From NCBI GenBank assembly GCA_003131365.1, contig PKVB01000230.1, forward strand, positions 21,224 through 28,828: a stretch of DNA of 7,605 nt, written 5' to 3'. Shown here piece by piece: positions 1 through 4,529 of the stretch. A program made the position numbers and the translations under genes. The stretch's first letter is position 1. The number at the start of each line of letters is the position of its first letter. A model generated the notes under the pieces. That model saw nothing but the letters and a program-made list of their open reading frames with translations, was not told where the DNA came from and did not search any database. The stretch is from Gemmatimonadota bacterium. Its GTDB lineage: Bacteria; Gemmatimonadota; Gemmatimonadetes; Gemmatimonadales; Gemmatimonadaceae.

Positions 1-49
1 CGACCACGATCAAAAGCTCAATAAGGGTAAAGCCCTTTTTGTTGCTCAT
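1..49 (-). CDS. pilA: Type IV prepilin / pseudopilin, N-terminal fragment (runs off left edge)
   Basis: Sixteen codons are visible, reading MSNKKGFTLIELLIVV. This is a classical class III (type IVa) prepilin signal: a short, positively charged 6-residue leader ending in Gly6, then Phe7 as the methylated first residue of the mature pilin. Glu11 is the conserved mature Glu5, followed by the start of the hydrophobic helix. The prepilin peptidase PilD would cut between Gly6 and Phe7. The ATG is supported by GGGAG six bases upstream (56-60). The gene lies downstream of a PilS/PilR-like pair on the same strand, which supports a major pilin regulated by that pair. A minor pilin or type II secretion pseudopilin has the same N-terminus and cannot be excluded from 16 residues. 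The prepilin call is very secure; the symbol pilA rests on context. Confidence 0.9.
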   Translation of the reverse strand, partial: MSNKKGFTLIELLIVV

Positions 50-55
50 TTGTGT

Positions 56-60
56 CTCCC
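56..60 (-). promoter_or_regulatory. Ribosome binding site of the prepilin gene
   Basis: On the minus strand GGGAG lies six bases before the ATG at 49. It is a strong Shine-Dalgarno match at normal spacing and fixes the prepilin start. Confidence 0.75.
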
Positions 61-74
61 TGAGACGTTGAATG

Positions 75-117
75 ACTGTGGTGAATGCAACTGTGGTGAA
101 ATGCACTTGCATTCACC
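75..117. repeat. Three-copy GGTGAA(A)TGCA repeat with dyad in the prepilin leader
   Basis: Two tandem direct copies, ACTGTGGTGAATGCA (75-89) and ACTGTGGTGAAATGCA (90-105), differ by one inserted A. They are followed by an exact inverted copy of the core, TGCATTCACC (108-117). Copies two and three form a near-perfect hairpin or operator-like dyad with a 2-base centre. The array begins 26 bases upstream of the prepilin ATG and ends 68 bases upstream, so it lies in the promoter or the 5' leader. It could be operator sites for a regulator or a leader RNA structure. The repeats are seen directly; the role is inferred. Confidence 0.7.
86..101 (-). promoter_or_regulatory. Candidate degenerate sigma-54 (-24/-12) promoter for the prepilin
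   Basis: The minus-strand 16-mer TTTCACCACAGTTGCA aligns with the sigma-54 consensus TGGCACG-N4-TTGCA. The -12 element (TTGCA) and the CAC of the -24 element match. The normally near-invariant GG at -24 is TT, which is a serious weakness. Placement is good: transcription would begin near position 75, giving a leader of about 26 bases that contains the ribosome binding site. The sigma-54 activator gene immediately upstream makes such a promoter expected. A weak sigma-70 alternative on the same strand uses TATAGC (136-141) with GTGACC (160-165) at 18-base spacing. Confidence 0.3.
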
Positions 118-166
118 TATGGTAAAGACGCCTCAGCTATAGAGAGGCAAGGCACACTAGGTCACT

Positions 167-178
167 CACGGTACCGTG
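167..178. repeat. Perfect 12-bp palindrome CACGGTACCGTG
   Basis: CACGGTACCGTG equals its own reverse complement. It lies about 118 bases upstream of the prepilin ATG. It shares the centre CGGTACCG with a second palindrome at 233-246. A palindrome without a loop suits a dimeric DNA-binding protein better than an RNA hairpin. Upstream activator sites for NtrC-type regulators usually lie at about this distance, but the regulator here is only inferred. Confidence 0.5.
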
Positions 179-232
179 CAAAGGCACTGGGGCGTAACTC
201 GCGGTGCTGTCTGGGTTTACGAGATTACAGAA

Positions 233-246
233 CGTCGGTACCGACG
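233..246. repeat. Perfect 14-bp palindrome CGTCGGTACCGACG
   Basis: CGTCGGTACCGACG is an exact 14-base palindrome with the same CGGTACCG core as the one at 167-178. The two centres are 67 bases apart, between six and seven helical turns. Together they look like a pair of operator or enhancer sites upstream of the prepilin promoter. Confidence 0.5.
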
Positions 247-256
247 CATATGCCGC

Positions 257-288
257 CGCAATTTGCGAGGCTGTCGCAATTCGCGACA
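257..288. repeat. Paired CGCAATT(T/C)GCGA boxes with a 6-bp hairpin just after the regulator stop codon
   Basis: CGCAATTTGCGA (257-268) and CGCAATTCGCGA (275-286) differ at one base, and each is nearly self-complementary. The second lies inside a dyad, TGTCGC-N5-GCGACA (272-288), which ends one base from the regulator's stop codon. No run of T follows on the minus strand, so it is not a canonical intrinsic terminator. It could be a weak terminator or mRNA-stabilising hairpin, or an activator site. Its TGTC half-sites recall the short TGTC elements reported for Pseudomonas PilR, but a 4-base match is weak evidence. Confidence 0.4.
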
Positions 289-289
289 C

Positions 290-1663
290 TTATGTAGGCA
301 GGCCGTACCTGGAGAGCTTCCGATACAACGTCGACGGATCGATCCCGAGGACCTCTGCGGTGCGCGGCTTGTTTCCGCCTTCGTTCTCCAGAACCCATAG
401 GATGTAGGCTCGCTCGATGGTGTCCAAAGTGGGGTTTGCCTGCACAGCGTCGCTGACCAATGGGTCCGACTTGGGCGCGACGACGCGCTCGGGAAGCGCC
501 GAAAGCGGAATCGTGTCCCCCTTGACCAGAATCGCTGCTCGCTCGAGGGCGTTCTCGAGCTCGCGCACGTTCCCCGGCCACGAGTACCGCTGCATCGCCT
601 CCAGGGCATCGGCCGCCAGGATCCTTGGCGCTTCGCCGCGGACTTCTCCGGCACGCTTGAGGAATGAGTCCGACAGTAGCTGGATGTCGTCGGGGCGAGT
701 CCTCAGCGGCGGTAGCACGATGGAAATCACGTTCAGGCGGTAATACAGATCACTTCGGAAATTTCCTCGCTTGATCTCCTCCTCGAGGTCGCGATTCGTT
801 GCCGCGATCACTCTCGCCGTCACCGGCTTCGCCTCGGTCGCTCCGACGGGAATCACTTCTCGCTGCTGCAGCACGCGCAGGAGCTTCACCTGCGTCGCGG
901 GCGTGGTCTCTCCGATTTCGTCGAGCAGGAAGGTTCCTTCTCCGGCCGCGAAGAACAACCCTTCCTTGTCGCGCGTCGCTCCGGTAAACGATCCCTTGAC
1001 GTGCCCGAACAGCTCGCTCTCCAGAAGGCTCTCCGGTAATGCGCCGCAGTTGATGGAGAGGAATGGCTTGGTCGCGCGTGCCGAGAGGTCGTGGATATAT
1101 CGCGCCACGACTTCCTTTCCGGTTCCGGATTCGCCCTGCAGAAGAACCGTCGAGTCCGTGCCGGCGACCGATTCCGCGACGTGCAGCGCATCCAGCCAGG
1201 GCTTGCTGGCGCCAATCGGGCGCGCCGACTTGTCGCGACGCTTCATCTCCGCCTTGAGCGTTTTGTTCTCGCGCCTCAGCGTGCGATGCTCTGCCGCACG
1301 CCGCACGATCGTCACCAGCTCTTCATTCTTGAACGGCTTCTGGATGTAATAGAAGGCGCCGTTGTTCACCGCCCCAATGGCCGACTGAAGGCTGGCCTGC
1401 GCAGTCATCAGAATCACGACCGCTTCGGGGTCGTGCGCCCGAACCGAGGCGAGAATGTCGAGGCCTGTCACGTCGGGCATTCTGACGTCGGTGAGTATGA
1501 GATCGGGCTTCAATGCAGCTATCTGCTCGAGCCCTTTCTTGCCGCCAAGGGCCGTGTATGGTATGAACCCCTCGTTCTTGAGCAGAATGCGGATCGTGTC
1601 GAGGATACCCATCTCGTCATCGATGATGAGAACGGTCGGAGCCGAGGTAGCTGCGGCCGTCAT
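290..1663 (-). CDS. pilR: Sigma-54-dependent response regulator, PilR/NtrC family
   Basis: This 457-residue protein has the full NtrC-type layout. The receiver domain (about 10-125) shows the acidic pair Asp15/Asp16, phospho-acceptor Asp59 in LTDVRMPD, Thr87 and Lys109. A linker helix follows. The AAA+ domain (about 148-385) has Walker A GESGTGKE at 177-184, the sigma-54-contacting loop as GSFTGA at 224-229 (the usual form is GAFTGA), and Walker B TFLLDEI with Asp248/Glu249. SWPGNVRELEN follows at 361-371. A Fis-type helix-turn-helix occupies about 413-453. When phosphorylated it should oligomerise, hydrolyse ATP and open promoters held by sigma54-RNA polymerase. The start is firm: its ATG overlaps the kinase stop in ATGA, indicating translational coupling. 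With a prepilin as the next gene, PilR is the best name; another NtrC-family member with a different target remains possible. Confidence 0.9.
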   Translation of the reverse strand: MTAAATSAPTVLIIDDEMGILDTIRILLKNEGFIPYTALGGKKGLEQIAALKPDLILTDVRMPDVTGLDILASVRAHDPEAVVILMTAQASLQSAIGAVNNGAFYYIQKPFKNEELVTIVRRAAEHRTLRRENKTLKAEMKRRDKSARPIGASKPWLDALHVAESVAGTDSTVLLQGESGTGKEVVARYIHDLSARATKPFLSINCGALPESLLESELFGHVKGSFTGATRDKEGLFFAAGEGTFLLDEIGETTPATQVKLLRVLQQREVIPVGATEAKPVTARVIAATNRDLEEEIKRGNFRSDLYYRLNVISIVLPPLRTRPDDIQLLSDSFLKRAGEVRGEAPRILAADALEAMQRYSWPGNVRELENALERAAILVKGDTIPLSALPERVVAPKSDPLVSDAVQANPTLDTIERAYILWVLENEGGNKPRTAEVLGIDPSTLYRKLSRYGLPT

Positions 1664-3066
1664 TGCTCGCTCTTTGCCGAGGCGCGCGGGCTCTTGCGGG
1701 CTCCTTCGCTACCGAGCCTCGGCAGAATTACCGTAAACCTCGTGCCCGCGCCCTTGCCATCTCGACCGACGAGAATGAAGCCATGGTGCGCCTCTACGGC
1801 ACGGTGTACGATCGAGAGCCCGAGCCCCGTGCCGCCCGTTTTCGTGGTAACGAAGGGCTCGAAGAGCCGCTCCTTGATCGAGTCGGCTATTCCCTTTCCC
1901 TGGTCGGTTACCTGCACCATCATCGCCCCGCGTGTGAAGCGCTCAGCCTGCGCGGGGAGCTGGTGGTACGAGAGTTCCGCTGCTTCGAGCCGTACCTCGC
2001 CACCGGGCGGAGACGCCTGGACTGCGTTGAGGAGGAGATTGAAAATCGCGCGATGGAGCAAATCATCATCGCCAACGACGACCAGCGGGGTCGAAGGAAA
2101 CAGCTCGCGAATGGTCACGTTTTCGGGCTTGTCGGGGTGCGCGCTGACGAGCGCGGCGGCGTGATGCGCGATGTCAACGAGGTCGACCCTGCGCACACTG
2201 GTAACGCCGGTTCGCGCAAAATCGAGGAATTCCGAAAGCAATCGCGACAATCTGTCGGACTCGCGTTGAACGAGCGTGGTCAGCGTTCGCGTGTCGTCGT
2301 CGGCACCCGGCACTTTCGCGAGCAGCTCCGTGGCGCTTCTGATCGACGCCAGTGGATTCTTTATCTCGTGGGCCAGCGACGCGCTCAGCTCTGCGACTGC
2401 CTCGAGCCGTTCCGCTCGCGTGTGGAGTCTCTCGATGTCCGCTTCGCGCAGCCGGAAAGCCGCAAGCTCGGCCGCCATTTCTTCCCGTCCCGCGTGCGCT
2501 TGGCGGAGTCGCGCGCCAATGTAGCCGCATCCGAGGGCGACAGCTCCGAATATTCCGAGCTGTATCAGCACCGGCAGATCGAACGCCCTGGCCTGATCGA
2601 AGATCGTCACGGCGAAGTAAAGGACATCCCCGAGCCCCGCGACCAGGAGCACTCCGGCGGGCGGCAGAACCAGCGCGCTCACGGCGATGACCAGGATGTA
2701 CAGCGGCGCGAGCTGAGATGGCGTGCCCGTCTGCGTGAGATGCACGACTGTGGTCACGAGGAATAGATCGAAGATTACCTGGACGTAGAAAAAGGTGTCC
2801 GCGAGGACACCCTGCCTGCGGCCGCTGTTGAACATCGAACCAGCGGTGAACAAAAGGGCCGCGACGAAGGCGAGTGTCGCCACCAGTGTCGCGCTACTGT
2901 CAGCACGTCGCCAGACCGCGATGGCAGCGACGAAGATCGCCGTCGCCAGCGACAAGCGGCCGAGATAAAGGACTCGAAGGACCCCCTCCCGCCCGTCTCC
3001 AAGGGGGCGAGAGAGTGCCAGAGCGGCCAGCGGAACCGCAGGTGTTATTGGGACGGCCGGGAGCAA
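1660..3066 (-). CDS. pilS: Membrane sensor histidine kinase, PilS-like
   Basis: The protein has 468 residues. The N-terminal half holds about six hydrophobic helices (roughly 37-52, 61-79, 88-110, 118-135, 136-155 and 165-186), with almost no periplasmic loops. A charged helical linker (187-225) follows. The HisKA box is SLAHEIKNPLASI with phospho-acceptor His233. The ATPase domain shows the N box (Asn343, Asn347), DQGKG (388-392), the F box FEPFVTTK (402-409) and GTGLGL (412-417). All catalytic motifs are intact. Unlike Pseudomonas PilS, I see no PAS domain between membrane and kinase. Its partner is surely the regulator overlapping it by 4 nt. The start is TTG with AAGGA four bases upstream (3071-3075); no ATG or GTG offers a better start nearby. 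It probably autophosphorylates in response to a membrane or pilin-level signal. The kinase call is certain; the PilS assignment rests on topology and context. Confidence 0.88.
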   Translation of the reverse strand: MLPAVPITPAVPLAALALSRPLGDGREGVLRVLYLGRLSLATAIFVAAIAVWRRADSSATLVATLAFVAALLFTAGSMFNSGRRQGVLADTFFYVQVIFDLFLVTTVVHLTQTGTPSQLAPLYILVIAVSALVLPPAGVLLVAGLGDVLYFAVTIFDQARAFDLPVLIQLGIFGAVALGCGYIGARLRQAHAGREEMAAELAAFRLREADIERLHTRAERLEAVAELSASLAHEIKNPLASIRSATELLAKVPGADDDTRTLTTLVQRESDRLSRLLSEFLDFARTGVTSVRRVDLVDIAHHAAALVSAHPDKPENVTIRELFPSTPLVVVGDDDLLHRAIFNLLLNAVQASPPGGEVRLEAAELSYHQLPAQAERFTRGAMMVQVTDQGKGIADSIKERLFEPFVTTKTGGTGLGLSIVHRAVEAHHGFILVGRDGKGAGTRFTVILPRLGSEGARKSPRASAKSEQ

Positions 3067-3164
3067 GGGTTCCTTATGCGGGGGTTTGGCACTGCCGTCA
3101 ATTAGACGCTTAGGCAGGCACCTAAGTCTCTACTACTATATAGAATAGAATACATTACAGGCAT
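3067..3164. promoter_or_regulatory. Divergent intergenic region between pilS-like and CNNM genes, with an operator-like dyad
   Basis: This 98-base gap must hold promoters for both directions. CTTAGG (3109-3114) and CCTAAG (3121-3126) form an exact 6-bp inverted repeat around CAGGCA, suggesting a repressor or activator site in the middle. To its right lies an A+T-rich block with TATATAGAATAGAAT (3137-3151). It contains two overlapping TAGAAT -10-like hexamers for the plus-strand gene, but I find no good -35. For the minus strand, TTGACG (3096-3101) and CATAAG (3073-3078) are 17 bases apart. They would start transcription almost at the kinase's TTG, which conflicts with its ribosome site. The elements are visible; promoter assignments are tentative. 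Confidence 0.4.
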
Positions 3165-4529
3165 ATGGTCCTTGGACTTGTTGCTGCGGAGGCCGCCAAT
3201 CCTCCGTCGATGGCAGTGGCGGTGAGCAGCATGATTGCCGTACTTGGACTGGTCGCGCTGAACGCGTTCTTCGTGGCCGCGGAGTTCTCCCTCGTCGCTG
3301 CCCGGCGCAGCAAGCTCGATGAGATGATCGCCCAGGGCGATCGCGCCGCACGAACGGTTCAAACGGCACTTCAGCATCTCGACCGGTACATCGCGGCTAC
3401 CCAACTCGGCATAACCATCGCTTCCCTTGCTCTGGGATGGATTGGCGAGCCGGTGCTCGCCCAGATGTTCGACCGGGTCTTTCGGGCGATCGGACTGAAT
3501 CCATCACCGACGGCGGTGCACGTCGCTGCCGTCCCGGTGGCGTTCTTCATACTGACGTTCTTCCATATCGTGCTCGGAGAGCTGGCGCCCAAATCCATCG
3601 CGCTGACGAGTCCGGAAAAGACTGCGCGCGCTGTGGTGCGCCCTCTCCTCGTCTTCTCGCGCGTGATGTCTCCATTTATCTGGGTCTTCAACGGCGCGGC
3701 GAATTCCCTGCTTCGAATATTCGGGGTGGAGCCCATAAATGATCCGGAGGGACACAGCCCCGACGAGATCCGTTTTCTGGTGATGCAGGCGCACGCCCGT
3801 GGCACGTTGGACGAGTCCGACCGCGCGATGCTGGCAGGAGTTCTCGATTTCCATGAGAAGAAGGCGCGCGACGTCATGCGACCGCGAACGGAGGTAGTAG
3901 CACTCGACATCGAAGCGACCGAGGAGGAAGTCTGGGAAATTCTGCGGCGCGAGCGATACTCCCGTTATCCGGTTTACCGCGACTCCCTGGATGATGTGAC
4001 CGGCGTGTTCCTGGCCAAGGACCTGTGGCTGCACTCGGGAGACGCGCCGTTTAATCTCGCGGACTTTGTGCGTGAGCCGATGTACGTCCCCGACAGCCGT
4101 CCGGCGGAGCGGGTGCTCGACGACCTGAGAAAGACACGGGCGCACATGGCCGTCGTGCTCGACGAGTATGGAGGCACCGCCGGCATCGTCACGATGGAGG
4201 ATCTGGTCGAGGAGGTCGTGGGTGACATCGCCGACGAATACGACTTCGCCTCGCGCGAATCAATCGTCACGGACGGAGTGCTGGAGCTTGCCGGATCTCT
4301 GTCGCTGATCGATGTGCGTTCCGACTACCGAATCCAGATCCCCGACGGAGACTGGACGACGCTGGGGGGCTTCGCCTTCGCAAAGCTGGGACGCCTGCCT
4401 CGCATGGGGGATCGGATCCCCATCCCGGGAGGGGAAATGGAAGTTGTGGCAATGGATGGTCGCCGCATCGCCGCCCTAAGAATACACCGCGCCGGCATCA
4501 GACAACCTGTGGTCGCACAGACCGTCTAG
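3165..4529 (+). CDS. CNNM/CorC-family (HlyC-like) membrane transporter with CBS pair
   Basis: The protein has 454 residues from this start. A DUF21/CNNM membrane domain (about 24-215) opens with the family's ALNAFFVAAEFSLVAARRSKL helix and carries GELAPKS at 138-144. Two CBS domains follow (about 235-290 and 300-358; the second contains DEYGGTAGIVTMEDLVEE, typical of the family). A C-terminal CorC_HlyC domain occupies 372-441. Relatives are implicated in Mg2+ or Co2+ efflux, with the CBS pair sensing nucleotides; the old name hemolysin C is misleading. The start is uncertain. ATG 3165 has no clear ribosome site. ATG 3210 and ATG 3231 are in frame and give an N-terminus more like the family. 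ATG 3231 has GGTGAG at 3221-3226. The gene is transcribed away from the kinase and towards the O-antigen ligase gene, and looks like a single-gene unit. The family is certain; the transported ion is not known from sequence. Confidence 0.9.
   Translation: MVLGLVAAEAANPPSMAVAVSSMIAVLGLVALNAFFVAAEFSLVAARRSKLDEMIAQGDRAARTVQTALQHLDRYIAATQLGITIASLALGWIGEPVLAQMFDRVFRAIGLNPSPTAVHVAAVPVAFFILTFFHIVLGELAPKSIALTSPEKTARAVVRPLLVFSRVMSPFIWVFNGAANSLLRIFGVEPINDPEGHSPDEIRFLVMQAHARGTLDESDRAMLAGVLDFHEKKARDVMRPRTEVVALDIEATEEEVWEILRRERYSRYPVYRDSLDDVTGVFLAKDLWLHSGDAPFNLADFVREPMYVPDSRPAERVLDDLRKTRAHMAVVLDEYGGTAGIVTMEDLVEEVVGDIADEYDFASRESIVTDGVLELAGSLSLIDVRSDYRIQIPDGDWTTLGGFAFAKLGRLPRMGDRIPIPGGEMEVVAMDGRRIAALRIHRAGIRQPVVAQTV
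3187..3206 (+). other. Small hairpin CGGAGG-N8-CCTCCG near the CNNM start
   Basis: CGGAGG (3187-3192) and CCTCCG (3201-3206) form a 6-bp stem with an 8-base loop, just before the alternative ATG at 3210. It hides a Shine-Dalgarno-like GGAGG that is in any case 17 bases from ATG 3210, so its role in translation is doubtful. If ATG 3165 is the real start, it is coding sequence. Confidence 0.25.
4526..4529. other. Shared CTAG: overlapping stop codons of convergent genes
   Basis: The plus-strand CNNM gene ends with TAG at 4527-4529. The minus-strand ligase gene ends with TAG at 4528-4526. The palindrome CTAG serves both, so the genes overlap tail to tail and no intergenic terminator exists. Any terminator must lie inside the facing gene. 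Confidence 0.9.

Noticed and set aside
130..148. GCCTC-N9-GAGGC hairpin as an intrinsic terminator
   Set aside because: The stem is only 5 bp with a 9-base loop and no adjacent T run on either strand.
176..407. Two short plus-strand frames in the pilin leader running into the end of the regulator gene
   Set aside because: They have no ribosome site and no similarity, and half of each is antisense to the regulator's C-terminus.
1091..2766. Long plus-strand open frames opposite the regulator and kinase (1091-2164 and 1663-2766)
   Set aside because: They are Arg/Gly/Glu-rich antisense shadows of strongly conserved minus-strand genes, with no recognisable domains and typical of G+C-rich DNA.
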